Below are positions 1 through 8,720 of a DNA stretch of 64,000 bases, piece by piece. The DNA is from CAYMGM01 sp964390005 (GTDB lineage: Bacteria > Pseudomonadota > Alphaproteobacteria > UBA9219): NCBI GenBank assembly GCA_964390005.1, contig CAYMGM010000001.1:671217-735216 (forward strand), given 5' to 3'. A model generated the notes under the pieces. The model saw only the letters and a program-made list of their open reading frames with translations, did not search any database and had not been told where the DNA came from. Both the position numbers and the translations under genes were made by a program. Numbering within the stretch: the stretch's first letter is position 1; the number at the start of each line of letters is the position of its first letter.

Positions 1-1
1 C

Positions 2-1249
2 GCGTATCACGAGCTTTTGGAAAAACTGGGGAACCCTCAACTTCATTTGCCGCCCGTTTTTCATGTGGCAGGCACCAACGGCAAAGGATCGACCTGCGCC
101 TTTTTGCGCGCCATTTTTGAAGCCGCTGGCAAGCGCGTGCATGTGTACACGTCGCCCCACCTGGTTCATATTCATGAACGCATCCGCATCTCTGGCAGCC
201 TGATCACCGAGACCGAACTAGCGTCGATCCTTGCCGAATGCGAGCGTCTGGCCGAGCCCGGCGGCGTCAGCTATTTCGAAGCCTGGACAGCGGCGGCGCT
301 GACAGCCTTTGCCCGGCATGAAGCCGATGTGACGTTGTTAGAAGTTGGCCTTGGCGGCAGGCTGGATGCCACCAACGTCATCGCCCCACCTGTGGCGTCG
401 ATTATCACACGCCTGTCCTATGATCACCGCGAATACCTCGGCGACACGCTGGACGCCATCGCGCGCGAAAAAGCCGGGATCATGCAGCGGCACACGCCCT
501 GCTTTACTGCGCCCCAGCCATCGAGCGAAGCGTTGATCGCCTTGCGCGACGAAGCGACGCGCAAAGGCGTGCCACTTTATGTCGGCGACGTCGATTGGAA
601 AGTCACGCCGCATGCGGATGGCACTTTTCTTTTCGAAGACAGCCAGCGTCGCTTGGATCTGCCCGCCCCCATTTTACGCGGCGCGCATCAGTACATGAAT
701 GCAGGCCTTGCGATCGCCGCGCTATCCGCTTGGTCGGAGCGAATCCCGCCCGAGGCGATCACCCGCGGTCTGCGCCAAGCCTTTTGGCCCGCGCGGTTGC
801 AGCTTTTGCAGACGGGCCCGCTGCGCCGTCATTTGCCGCTCGATTGGGAGCTTTGGCTTGACGGTGGGCACAACGATTCGGCTGGCGAGGTCTTAGCCAA
901 TCAGATTGAAATCTGGCGTCGCGAAGATGGCGAAGCGCCGCGTCCGCTTTACATCGTTTGCGGCATGCTGACGACAAAGGTCGCGCCCGAGTTTTTAGGC
1001 CCCTTTGCCAAGCGCATTGAAGCTTTGCGCACGGTCTCGATCCCTGGTGAGCCTTTGTCTCAAACAGCGGAAGGGCTTTTGCAAAACACGGCTTCGCTGG
1101 GCCTTGATCACGCGGCGGCTGCCGAATCTGTCGCAGCGGCGTTAAAAGACTTGGCGGCAGATGCGGGAAAAACGCCGCGCGCGCGCGTTTTGATCTGCGG
1201 ATCGCTTTACCTCGCAGGACAAGTCTTACGCGAAAACGGATCGATCTAA
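2..1249 (+). CDS. folC: Folylpolyglutamate synthase / dihydrofolate synthase, 5' end outside window
   Basis: This is a cytoplasmic Mur-ligase-family enzyme. It adds glutamate to dihydropteroate or tetrahydrofolate with ATP, in folate synthesis and retention. The reading frame is open from the first bases of the window, so the gene is truncated by the window edge; the in-frame TTG at 17 is unlikely to be the real start. About 24 residues into the visible part lies the P-loop GTNGKGST, and further on the family's second signature (DHREYLGDT...KAGIM). A Mur-ligase C-terminal domain follows. The visible 415 residues correspond to nearly the whole protein (usual length about 430-450), so only the N-terminal tip is missing. 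A methyltransferase gene follows 29 nt downstream on the same strand. Confidence 0.95.
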   Translation, partial: AYHELLEKLGNPQLHLPPVFHVAGTNGKGSTCAFLRAIFEAAGKRVHVYTSPHLVHIHERIRISGSLITETELASILAECERLAEPGGVSYFEAWTAAALTAFARHEADVTLLEVGLGGRLDATNVIAPPVASIITRLSYDHREYLGDTLDAIAREKAGIMQRHTPCFTAPQPSSEALIALRDEATRKGVPLYVGDVDWKVTPHADGTFLFEDSQRRLDLPAPILRGAHQYMNAGLAIAALSAWSERIPPEAITRGLRQAFWPARLQLLQTGPLRRHLPLDWELWLDGGHNDSAGEVLANQIEIWRREDGEAPRPLYIVCGMLTTKVAPEFLGPFAKRIEALRTVSIPGEPLSQTAEGLLQNTASLGLDHAAAAESVAAALKDLAADAGKTPRARVLICGSLYLAGQVLRENGSI

Positions 1250-1278
1250 TTGGCGCTTTCACGGAAGGCTTGTCAGGG

Positions 1279-1983
1279 ATGGATACAAGTCGCGAAGATG
1301 CAAACCACAATCTTTACGGCGATTTGCTTTTGCCCATTGGCAAGGGCTTTGGCGCGGATATCGCCTCGCAGCACGAAGACGAGCTGGATCAAGCCTGCCT
1401 TGCCTACGCGCAAGAACTGAAAGAAAAAGGAAGCCCTTTTTCCGCACTCGACATCGGCGGCGCGTCAGGCACGCAGGCCAAACGCTTGGCCGCTTGCGGC
1501 GCGCGCGTCTGGTTGATCGATTTGGTGGACCGTCTTTCGGAAGTCGAGAAAAAAGCGCTTGGATCTTCGGCGATCACCTTTATCCCAGCCGATGTCCGCG
1601 ACGTCTTTGCCAAGCCGTGGGAAGGCCCGCCCTTCTCTATCGTTTATGCGCAGCGCATGCTGCACTATCTGCCTTACGACGACGCGCTTTGTCTATTGAA
1701 GACAATCCAAACATATAGCCTGCCGCAGCAAACGCACTTTTTTCTTTCGGCAGCGGGGCTCGATACCGAGTTTGGGCAAAATTACCCCGCCCGCGCGTTA
1801 CCGGTGTCAAAACGCTTTGCGCCGCTTGACGACAAGATCGGTCAAAAGCATCTGATGACCGCGCCTCTTTGCCTTTACACGTTGGACGAGTTTTGCGGGC
1901 TTCTTCAGGCAAGCGGCTTGCACCTTGTCAAAACATGGGCGTCGCCTTTTGGCGATCCCAAAGTTATTGCCCGCCTTCCGTGA
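1279..1983 (+). CDS. Class I SAM-dependent methyltransferase, substrate unknown
   Basis: The protein has 234 residues. A Rossmann motif I (ALDIGGASG) marks the SAM-binding site, followed by an acidic motif II (VWLIDL) and a motif resembling DVRD, as in class I methyltransferases. No substrate-specific domain is recognisable. I chose ATG 1279 because GGAAGG lies about 11 nt upstream; an in-frame TTG at 1270 would add three residues but sits on top of that site. It probably shares a transcript with folC, since only 29 nt separate them, and ends at a strong hairpin terminator. The family call is fairly sure, the function open. Confidence 0.75.
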   Translation: MDTSREDANHNLYGDLLLPIGKGFGADIASQHEDELDQACLAYAQELKEKGSPFSALDIGGASGTQAKRLAACGARVWLIDLVDRLSEVEKKALGSSAITFIPADVRDVFAKPWEGPPFSIVYAQRMLHYLPYDDALCLLKTIQTYSLPQQTHFFLSAAGLDTEFGQNYPARALPVSKRFAPLDDKIGQKHLMTAPLCLYTLDEFCGLLQASGLHLVKTWASPFGDPKVIARLP

Positions 1984-2006
1984 TTTTTTTCTGCCTTCAA
2001 GGCATA

Positions 2007-2046
2007 AAAAATCGCCGCATGGCTGAAAGCCGATGCGGCGATTTTT
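2007..2046. terminator. Bidirectional intrinsic terminator
   Basis: A 14-bp perfect inverted repeat (2007-2020 with 2033-2046) has an A-tract on one side and a T-tract on the other. It serves both the methyltransferase (+) and the convergent small exported protein (-). Confidence 0.85.
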
Positions 2047-2059
2047 ACGAGATCAGCTC

Positions 2060-2356
2060 TTACTGAGCGGATTCGGTGCTGGGTTCTTCAGCGGCCGGTT
2101 CGGCAGCAGCCTTCGAAGCTTTCGCTTTCTTGTGATGCTTGGCCTTCTTGGCAGCCTTGTGAGCCTTCTTGGCTTTGTGATGCTTGGCCGTCGAAGCCTT
2201 GGCCGGAGCCGCAGCAGCGTCAGCAGCCGGAGCCGTCATCGACGTATCGGCAGCAGGAGCTTCCGTTTCAGGTGCCATCGCTTCTTGAGCGAGGACCGGA
2301 CCGGCGACGAGAGCGGCCATAACAGCAGCCGCAACCAACAGTTTCAGGGAACGCAT
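2060..2356 (-). CDS. Small exported Lys/His/Ala-rich protein (acid-shock-protein-like composition)
   Basis: The protein has 98 residues. It begins with a clear signal peptide (MRSLKLL, then a hydrophobic Ala/Val stretch ending VLAQ). An Ala/Thr/Pro/Glu segment follows, then a strongly basic run built of AKKAHK/AKHHKK-like units from about residue 55 to 85, and an acidic tail. The composition recalls periplasmic Asr acid-shock proteins and histone-H1-like tails, but no alignable domain is visible. ATG 2356 is supported by AAAGGG 8 nt upstream. A longer upstream extension of the frame lacks a signal peptide and was rejected. It is transcribed divergently from hpnN; the 288-nt gap between them should hold both promoters. 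Confidence 0.7.
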   Translation of the reverse strand: MRSLKLLVAAAVMAALVAGPVLAQEAMAPETEAPAADTSMTAPAADAAAAPAKASTAKHHKAKKAHKAAKKAKHHKKAKASKAAAEPAAEEPSTESAQ

Positions 2357-2644
2357 TGTGAGACCCTTTCCATGGGAGTTGATACATCGGCCTTTTTGGC
2401 CGACATTGGAATGCCACCAAAAAAGCGTGGCAAAAAAAGGGCAGATTCGGGCCGCGGCTCCCCCCATTTTATCTTTCCTTGCTATGGCACAAAAAAGCAA
2501 CACTCTGGCCTCTGTCCCCGGACGGCGGCGGACGAGGAAAAGATGGGTTTTCTCCCCCCGCGCAGGGTGGTAAAACGACCGCGGCGGGGGGCTTGGCCTC
2601 CTTTTCCGTCCGTCCCCAAAGCTAAAGCCTAGAAAGTTTCTGCC

Positions 2645-5236
2645 GTGTTTATCGATCTTATCGTTCGCCTTGTTGATGCCAGCCGCCGCCATGCTTGGCC
2701 GCTTTTAGCCGCCTCGCTGATTGCCACGCTTGCCCTTGGGGCCTATGTCGCCACCCATATCAAGATCAATACCGATGTTAACCAACTGCTTGCGGCCGAT
2801 CTGGATTGGCGGCAACGCGAAGTCGATATGGATAAGGCCTTTCCCCAAGCCACTGACCGGCTGGTTATCGTGATCGACGGCAAAACCGGCGCAGCGGCTG
2901 AAACGGCGGCAACGGCGATGGCGGCCAAACTGGCCGCCATGCCTGAACTGTTTCAAAATGTCACCCGCCCCGATGCCATTCCCTTTTTCCGCAAGAACGG
3001 CTTTTTGTTCCTTAATGAGCAAAAACTGACCGATATCCTCGATATGATGGTCAAAGCGCAGCCCTTGCTGGGCACCATCGCGGCGGATCCGTCGCTGCGC
3101 GGCCTGTTTGGCGGCATGGGGCTGGTTTTACAGGGCCTGCAGGCTGGCGAAGTCACCTATGACAAGCTCGCCGCCCCCTTTGCCACGCTGGCCGACCTTT
3201 TGGACGCCGTCAAGGCCGGTCGGGATGAGCCCTTTGCCTGGCAAAGCCTGGCAGGCAATACGGGCGAAAAGCCAAGCCTGCGCGAGACGCGCAAGTTCAT
3301 CTTGACCCAGCCCGTTTTGGATTATGGGGATCTTGAACCCGGCGCGAAGGCTCAAAAAGCCGTCCGCGCCGCCGCGCAAGAGCTGAACTTGACGGCAGAC
3401 AATGGTATCACCGTCCGCATGACGGGATCGGTCGCCCTGAACGATGACGAGTTTGCCAGCGTCGCCGATGGAACGACCTTTGCGACCATTTTATCAGTCG
3501 TCCTGGTTCTGGTTATTCTGTTTTTGGCCCTGCGCTCGGCGCGGTTGATTGTGCCTATTCTTTTGACGCTTTTTGTCGGCCTGATTGCTACCACGGCTTT
3601 TGCGATGGCCAGTGTCGGCTCGTTAAACCTGATTTCGGTCGCCTTTGCCGTCATGTTTGTCGGCATTGCCGTCGATTTTGGCATTCAGTTTGGCGTGCGT
3701 TATCGCGATGTCCATCATCAAGAGCCAGACCGCAACGCAGCCATGCTGATCACCGCGCGCCAGATTGGCGAGCCTTTAGCCCTTGCCGCCGGATCGACTG
3801 CCGTCGGCTTTTTTGCCTTTATCCCCACTGCCTATCGCGGCGTGGCCGAGCTTGGCCTGATTGCGGGCGCGGGCATGATCATCGCCTTTCTTTTGAACAT
3901 CACGCTTTTGCCTGCCTTGCTGGCCGTTTTTGTGCCGCCTGCCGAGCCAGAAGCCATCGGCTTTAAGCGCCTAAAACCGCTGGATCAGTTTATTTTGCAA
4001 AAGCGCCGTCCGCTTTTGATCGTCATTGCCGCCGTCGCCTTGATCGCGGGCGGCGTCGCCGCGCAGCTTCGGTTCGATTTTGATCCGCTGAACCTTAAAG
4101 ATCCAAAATCCGAATCGCTTTCGACGCTTTTCAGCTTGATGGAAGATCCTGACGCCACGCCCTATACCGTCGCGATATTGGCCAAGGATTTAGACGAAGC
4201 CAAAACATTGGCCGCCAAGATCGACGCTTTGCCGCAGGTCGATCATACGATCACACTGGCCAGCTTTATCCCCGAAGACCAAGAGAAGAAATTGGCCTTA
4301 ATTCAAGACGCCAATTTCATCCTTGCGCCGACCTTGAACCCCGCCGCGCCTTTACCGGCCCCGACGACCGAAGAAAGCGCAGCCGCGATGAAAAAAGCGG
4401 CGGCGGATCTGCAAGCCCTGGGCCCCGATAAGCCCGAAGCGCAGCGTCTGGCCCGCGCCCTTGCCGCCATCGCGGCAACAAAAGACGCCGCTTTGTTCGC
4501 CCGTTTGCATCATGTGCTGATCAGCGGGATCGAAGCCCAGATCGCGCAAGCGCGCGACGCTTTGTCGGCAGAAGCGGTGACGCCCGATCAAATCACCGAT
4601 GATCTGCGCCGCGATTGGATCGCCGCTGATGGCCGCGCCAAAATTGAAGTTTATCCCAAAGGCAACCCGCGCGATCCCGATGTCTTAGCCGCCTTTACAA
4701 AGGCCGTGCAAAGTGTCGCGCCTGCCGCAACGGGCCCGGCGCTTTCGATCCAAGAATCAGGCCGGACAATCAGCCGCGCTTTCATCCAAGCGGGAATCGG
4801 CGGCATCTTGGCGATTGCTCTTTTGATCTGGGTCGTTCTGCGCGATGCGGGGCTTGTCGTGCGTTTGCTGGCGCCTCTTTTCCTTGCCGGAGCCTTAACG
4901 CTGGCCACCATGGTAGCGATTCGTTTACCGTTGAACTTCGCCAACGTCATCGCCTTGCCGCTTTTGCTGAGCCTTGGCGTTTCCTATGCCATTTATTTTA
5001 TTACCTATTGGCGGCAAGGCGGCACAGGGCCCCTTGGGTCCAGCATGGCGCGCGCGGTTTTGTTCAGCGCTTGCACCACCTTGGTCGCGTTTGGAAGTTT
5101 ATCGCTTTCCGCACATCCTGGCACGGCGGGGATGGGCAAATTATTAACCATCGCCCTGTTATATTCGCTGACATGCACCTTTATCGTGCTTCCGGTCTTG
5201 CTCGGCTCGCCGCATTCGCGTAAGAAGGATTCGTGA
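2645..5236 (+). CDS. hpnN: Hopanoid-associated RND/MMPL transporter HpnN
   Basis: This is an 863-residue inner-membrane protein of the RND/MMPL superfamily. It has an N-terminal membrane anchor (about residues 18-37), a large periplasmic loop, a 5-6 helix membrane block (about 280-430), then the same pattern again with a second loop and a C-terminal membrane block (about 715-855). The early INTD...LDWRQRE segment is typical of HpnN, which moves hopanoids to the outer membrane in alphaproteobacteria. The start is GTG at 2645; no strong Shine-Dalgarno is visible. mlaA follows 62 nt downstream, so this looks like a lipid-export pair. No hopanoid biosynthesis gene is in the window, so HpnN is preferred over a generic MMPL transporter on similarity of the N-terminal part only. 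Confidence 0.82.
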   Translation: MFIDLIVRLVDASRRHAWPLLAASLIATLALGAYVATHIKINTDVNQLLAADLDWRQREVDMDKAFPQATDRLVIVIDGKTGAAAETAATAMAAKLAAMPELFQNVTRPDAIPFFRKNGFLFLNEQKLTDILDMMVKAQPLLGTIAADPSLRGLFGGMGLVLQGLQAGEVTYDKLAAPFATLADLLDAVKAGRDEPFAWQSLAGNTGEKPSLRETRKFILTQPVLDYGDLEPGAKAQKAVRAAAQELNLTADNGITVRMTGSVALNDDEFASVADGTTFATILSVVLVLVILFLALRSARLIVPILLTLFVGLIATTAFAMASVGSLNLISVAFAVMFVGIAVDFGIQFGVRYRDVHHQEPDRNAAMLITARQIGEPLALAAGSTAVGFFAFIPTAYRGVAELGLIAGAGMIIAFLLNITLLPALLAVFVPPAEPEAIGFKRLKPLDQFILQKRRPLLIVIAAVALIAGGVAAQLRFDFDPLNLKDPKSESLSTLFSLMEDPDATPYTVAILAKDLDEAKTLAAKIDALPQVDHTITLASFIPEDQEKKLALIQDANFILAPTLNPAAPLPAPTTEESAAAMKKAAADLQALGPDKPEAQRLARALAAIAATKDAALFARLHHVLISGIEAQIAQARDALSAEAVTPDQITDDLRRDWIAADGRAKIEVYPKGNPRDPDVLAAFTKAVQSVAPAATGPALSIQESGRTISRAFIQAGIGGILAIALLIWVVLRDAGLVVRLLAPLFLAGALTLATMVAIRLPLNFANVIALPLLLSLGVSYAIYFITYWRQGGTGPLGSSMARAVLFSACTTLVAFGSLSLSAHPGTAGMGKLLTIALLYSLTCTFIVLPVLLGSPHSRKKDS

Positions 5237-5298
5237 GAGCCAAGCTGCCGGACTTTTATTGTCTGAGCGATGATTGTCTGAACTATATGAGGAACCCC

Positions 5299-6093
5299 AT
5301 GATTACGCCACGTCGTCTTGCTGTTGCCCTTTTGCTTGGCACTTCCCTTTTTACGGCAGCCTGTTCGTCCGTTCCCGAAACGCAAACCACGCGCGGCGAG
5401 CCTGCTAAAATGGCTTCGGTCGATCCGTGGGAAGGCCCCAACCGCGTCATCTTTGACGTCAACGATTTTCTGGATCGCTTGCTGATCCGCCCGATCACTG
5501 AATTGTACGGCATCATGATTCCGCCGCCCATTCGTGAGCGTATCGCCGCCATCGTCAAAAACATGGGCGAGCCTGTTATCATGGCCAACAACCTGTTGCA
5601 GGGCGATTTTGGCAAAGCCGGAACAACCCTCAGCCGCTTTGCGGTCAACACGACCTTGGGCGCTGGCGGTATGTTCGAAGTGGCGAACAGCTTTGGCCTG
5701 CAAAAGCAGATGGGTGATTTTGGCCAGACCCTGTACACGTGGGGCGTTGGCGATGGCCCGTACGTCGTCTTGCCGTTGTTGGGGCCGTCCACTGTCCGCG
5801 ATGCCGTTGGTTATGGCGTCGATACGGCCATGTCGCCGTGGCAATACGCCGCCCGCGCTGGCAGCACGATGGTCGAAGATACCTTTAATATCTCAAGCAC
5901 GGCGGCTTCTGGTTTGACGCGCCGCGAAGAAAATCTGGAAAGCATGGATACGCTTCGCGAAGGCTCGCTGGATTTCTATGCTCAGATGCGCAGCGTTTAT
6001 CTGCAGTATCGCGCCAAGCAGCTTGGCAAGTCGATGGAAAGCCAAGCACCGAAGTTTGAAGATTACGAAATGGAAGATCGCTCTTCTAAATAA
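5299..6093 (+). CDS. mlaA: MlaA/VacJ family outer-membrane lipoprotein
   Basis: The protein has 264 residues. It carries a lipoprotein signal (MITPRRLAVALLLG, lipobox TAAC) followed by the family core: DPWEGPNRVIFDVNDFLD near the mature N-terminus, then the helical ring region with NNLLQGD and FGQTLYTWGVGDGPYVVLPLLGPS. MlaA removes phospholipids from the outer leaflet of the outer membrane and passes them to the Mla pathway. ATG 5299 was chosen because AGGA lies 6 nt upstream and it gives a clean lipoprotein signal; in-frame starts at 5233 and 5287 add residues before the signal. Its position behind hpnN suggests joint control of outer-membrane lipid traffic. A strong terminator follows. Confidence 0.93.
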   Translation: MITPRRLAVALLLGTSLFTAACSSVPETQTTRGEPAKMASVDPWEGPNRVIFDVNDFLDRLLIRPITELYGIMIPPPIRERIAAIVKNMGEPVIMANNLLQGDFGKAGTTLSRFAVNTTLGAGGMFEVANSFGLQKQMGDFGQTLYTWGVGDGPYVVLPLLGPSTVRDAVGYGVDTAMSPWQYAARAGSTMVEDTFNISSTAASGLTRREENLESMDTLREGSLDFYAQMRSVYLQYRAKQLGKSMESQAPKFEDYEMEDRSSK

Positions 6094-6119
6094 GACGATC
6101 CCACATTTTGGGCTTTATC

Positions 6120-6155
6120 AAAAAGGGAGAAACCGGAAACGGTTTCTCCCTTTTT
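6120..6155. terminator. Bidirectional intrinsic terminator
   Basis: A 15-bp perfect stem (AAAAAGGGAGAAACC with its complement) and a GGAAAC loop sit between the convergent mlaA and der genes. The flanking A/T tracts serve both strands. Confidence 0.9.
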
Positions 6156-6178
6156 CGTAGGCTTCTTTTTCAAGGATC

Positions 6179-7594
6179 TTACTTTTTATCCTCGTAAGGA
6201 TTTTTGCCTTTGCGCAAAAGCCAGCGGATCGGCGTGCCGTTTAATTTGAACGTCGCGCGCAGGCTATTTGTCAAAAAGCGCAAATAGCTGTCCGGCAAAT
6301 CCACGGGTTTGTTGACCCAAGCGGCAAAAGTCGGCGGACGGCTTTTGATTTGCGTCATATAACGCAGTTTGACGCGGCGGCCCGACACGATAGGCGGCGG
6401 GTTCGAGGATTGCTTATCAGTCAGCCAGCGGTTCAGTGGCGAGGTGCCGATGCGTTTATTCCAGACTTCATAAGCCCGCATGACCTCGCGCATCAAATTG
6501 TCCATGCCATCGCCGTTCAAGGCTGACATCGTCACCAAAGGCACACCAGGCAACTGAGCCAGCGAAGCGTCAATCTTGGCGCGGATCATATCAAGAAGCT
6601 GTTTCTTCTCTTTGACCGTATCCCATTTATTGATCGCAATGACCAAGGCACGTCCTTCGTCCACCACATGCTCGGCGATCATATAGTCTTGCTTGTCAAA
6701 AGGCTGCTGCGCGTCGATCACAACCACGACGACATGCGCCAACCGAATGGCTCGCAAGGTTTCCTTGACGCTCAGCTTTTCCAATCTTTCGTCGATGCGC
6801 GTCCGGCGGCGCATCCCTGCCGTATCGACCAGCCGCACCGGGCGGTCGCGATACGTCCACTTAATCGGAATGGCATCGCGCGTTAATCCCGGCTCGGGGC
6901 CCGTCAGCAAACGTTCCTCGCCCAGCAAGCGGTTAATCAGCGTCGATTTTCCGGCGTTGGGACGTCCGGCAATGGCCAGATGAAGCGGTTTATCGTCCTC
7001 TTCATCTTCGTCGCCTTCGCCTTCTTCAGCTTCGGGATCGGCCTCTTCTTTTTTCTTGGCGCGGCGCGGCTTTTTTTCTTCCTCGGCTTCGGCTTCTTGC
7101 GGAACCAAAGCCTTTAAAGCGTCAAATAAATCGACCATCCCGTCGCCATGTGCTGCCGAAATCGGCAAAGGATCGGCAAAGCCAAGCCCGGCGGCCTCGT
7201 TAAAGCCTTCCGGCAAGACAGAACTTTCGCATTTATTGACCAGCAGCAAAATCGGCTTGCCCGTTTTGCGGACTTCGCGCGCGATGATCTTATCATCCGG
7301 CGACAACCCAGCTTTGCCGTCAACCATCAACAAAATGATGTCGGCGCGCGCCAAGGCCGTTTTGGTCCGATCCGCTGTACGCGCGGCCAGGCTTCCTTTG
7401 GGGCGCACATCTTCCAGCCCCGCCGTGTCAAAAAGCGTAAAACGCAGCGAATAAAGATGCCCCTGCCCTTCGCGCCAATCGCGCGTGACGCCGGGCACGT
7501 CATCGACAATCGCCATCGACTTTCCAACAAGCCTGTTGAAAAGCGTTGATTTTCCGACATTTGGCCGTCCGGCCAGCGCAATAGTTAACGACAT
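6179..7594 (-). CDS. der: Ribosome biogenesis GTPase Der (EngA)
   Basis: A 471-residue protein with two tandem G domains and a C-terminal KH-like domain, needed for assembly of the 50S subunit. P-loops are GRPNVGKST (residues 9-17) and GRPNAGKST (about 210-218), each followed by a D-T-A-G motif. ATG 7594 is preceded by GGAAGGA at about 8 nt; the frame extends 30 residues upstream but without the conserved start. Residues 166-202, between the two G domains, form a very acidic and lysine-rich linker (runs of E, D, K), longer than in typical Der. The gene lies downstream of bamB/yfgM orientation-wise, as in many proteobacteria, but two small genes intervene. Confidence 0.96.
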   Translation of the reverse strand: MSLTIALAGRPNVGKSTLFNRLVGKSMAIVDDVPGVTRDWREGQGHLYSLRFTLFDTAGLEDVRPKGSLAARTADRTKTALARADIILLMVDGKAGLSPDDKIIAREVRKTGKPILLLVNKCESSVLPEGFNEAAGLGFADPLPISAAHGDGMVDLFDALKALVPQEAEAEEEKKPRRAKKKEEADPEAEEGEGDEDEEDDKPLHLAIAGRPNAGKSTLINRLLGEERLLTGPEPGLTRDAIPIKWTYRDRPVRLVDTAGMRRRTRIDERLEKLSVKETLRAIRLAHVVVVVIDAQQPFDKQDYMIAEHVVDEGRALVIAINKWDTVKEKKQLLDMIRAKIDASLAQLPGVPLVTMSALNGDGMDNLMREVMRAYEVWNKRIGTSPLNRWLTDKQSSNPPPIVSGRRVKLRYMTQIKSRPPTFAAWVNKPVDLPDSYLRFLTNSLRATFKLNGTPIRWLLRKGKNPYEDKK

Positions 7595-7730
7595 ATGGTT
7601 CTTCCTTCCCGACGTAAGAGGCACCATATACGCCGCCCCTGCAAGGAAAAACAAGAAATTCGCTAAAAAAGGACCTGTTTTCAAGAAAACATGTTAAAAA
7701 TAAAAGAATAAAGAAAAGGGGTTTTCCGTT

Positions 7731-8150
7731 ATGAAACAATCACCGCCTGTCCTCAAGGCTTTGACGCTCTCTCTTCTTTTTGTTTTTTCGACGGCGGCTA
7801 CAGCTTTAGCCAAAGACGCCGCCGAAATCCATATTCGCACGCAACAAGCCCCTTCCCCAGGGACCGCCAGCTATGAGGCCTTTACCCCGCAGGGCCAGCC
7901 GCGCGGCTTTGTTGAATTTCGCTGCTATAAAGACACCAAAGGCACGCTGCGGTCCAAAGCCATCACCAACTTCCCCACCAAGAACAGCCAAGGCGCAAGC
8001 CGGACGAAAGACGAAGTCGGTCGTTCACTTTTCATGCAAACGCAAGCGGATGAAATGGGTATTTGCACGCCCGACGGGCGTCCGGATCCTTTAGCGGCCA
8101 AAGCTTTGTTGCGTAACGCCAACAACGCCACAAAAGTTACTTTCGACTAA
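7731..8150 (+). CDS. Small exported protein of unknown function
   Basis: The protein has 139 residues with a typical signal peptide (hydrophobic stretch at about residues 9-26 ending ALAKD). The mature part has two cysteines (in FRCYK and GICTP), which could form one disulphide. I do not recognise the family. It is transcribed divergently from der and ends at a hairpin terminator. An AAAGGGG lies upstream of ATG 7731, about 10 nt away. Its position breaks the bamB-der linkage. Confidence 0.6.
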   Translation: MKQSPPVLKALTLSLLFVFSTAATALAKDAAEIHIRTQQAPSPGTASYEAFTPQGQPRGFVEFRCYKDTKGTLRSKAITNFPTKNSQGASRTKDEVGRSLFMQTQADEMGICTPDGRPDPLAAKALLRNANNATKVTFD

Positions 8151-8177
8151 AAAAAGCCCCATTTTCATGGGGTTTTT
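8151..8177. terminator. Intrinsic terminator
   Basis: AAAAAGCCCCAT pairs with ATGGGGTTTTT around a short loop, immediately after the stop of the 139-residue exported protein. It can act on both strands for the convergent Ser-rich gene. Confidence 0.85.
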
Positions 8178-8198
8178 AGGCTGCGGCGAACAACGTTA

Positions 8199-8609
8199 TT
8201 AAACCGTCGCGTTAAAACTTGTCACCGCGCTTGGCTTATTATCTACGGCAGCGCTGCCGCTTGCAGCGTCGCCCTTGCTTGCGCCTTGCAGCGCCTGAAG
8301 CTGCGCCTTTGCCGCCGGATCGGCAGGGATATGCTTGGTCGTTTCCGTTCCATCCGTATATTTGATCACAACGGTTTTCGAGCCATCCGCATTCGTGGTT
8401 GTGGTCTCGCTTTCGACATCGCTTGACGATCCGCTTGAGCTGGACGCCGATCCACCGCCGCCGCCGCTGACACTCCCCGCCGAAGAGGACGACGATGTCG
8501 CGCTTGTCGATGACGTGCTGGCCGCCGCCAAAGCGTCTTGTGCCGTCGAGCTGGTGCCTGCATACGCAAAGCTTCCAGCGGCTGTTGTGCTCCCCGTTAC
8601 AGAAGTCAT
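8199..8609 (-). CDS. Ser/Thr/Gly-rich small protein, unknown function
   Basis: The protein has 136 residues and is dominated by low-complexity Ser, Thr, Ala and Gly (residues about 5-65). A short more ordered part (about 66-95) reads like a beta-rich repeat with a TNADGSKTV..YTDGTETTK pattern. No signal peptide is visible at the chosen start, ATG 8609, which has AAAGGA about 8 nt upstream. Function unknown; the biased composition resembles surface or linker proteins. It lies 111 nt downstream of bamB on the same strand and could be cotranscribed with it. Confidence 0.55.
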   Translation of the reverse strand: MTSVTGSTTAAGSFAYAGTSSTAQDALAAASTSSTSATSSSSSAGSVSGGGGGSASSSSGSSSDVESETTTTNADGSKTVVIKYTDGTETTKHIPADPAAKAQLQALQGASKGDAASGSAAVDNKPSAVTSFNATV

Positions 8610-8720
8610 GAGCCGATCCTTTGTGGAAAATGTCGGGCCAGGAGAAAAAGGCCTTCCTTTTAACCACGCGCGAAAACCGCGCTTCCTGCGCTTCATGTCA
8701 ACAAAGGATGGAAAGGGTCT

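Noticed and set aside
759..1310. Long minus-strand frame inside folC
   Set aside because: It overlaps a clearly recognised gene on the other strand, has no ribosome site or domain, and has composition typical of an antisense shadow.
2033..2632. Plus-strand frame over the Lys/His-rich gene
   Set aside because: Ser/Arg-rich translation of the antisense strand of a repetitive gene; the minus-strand frame has a signal peptide and ribosome site.
4352..5844. Large minus-strand frames over hpnN and mlaA
   Set aside because: They are antisense to two confident genes and have no domain of their own.
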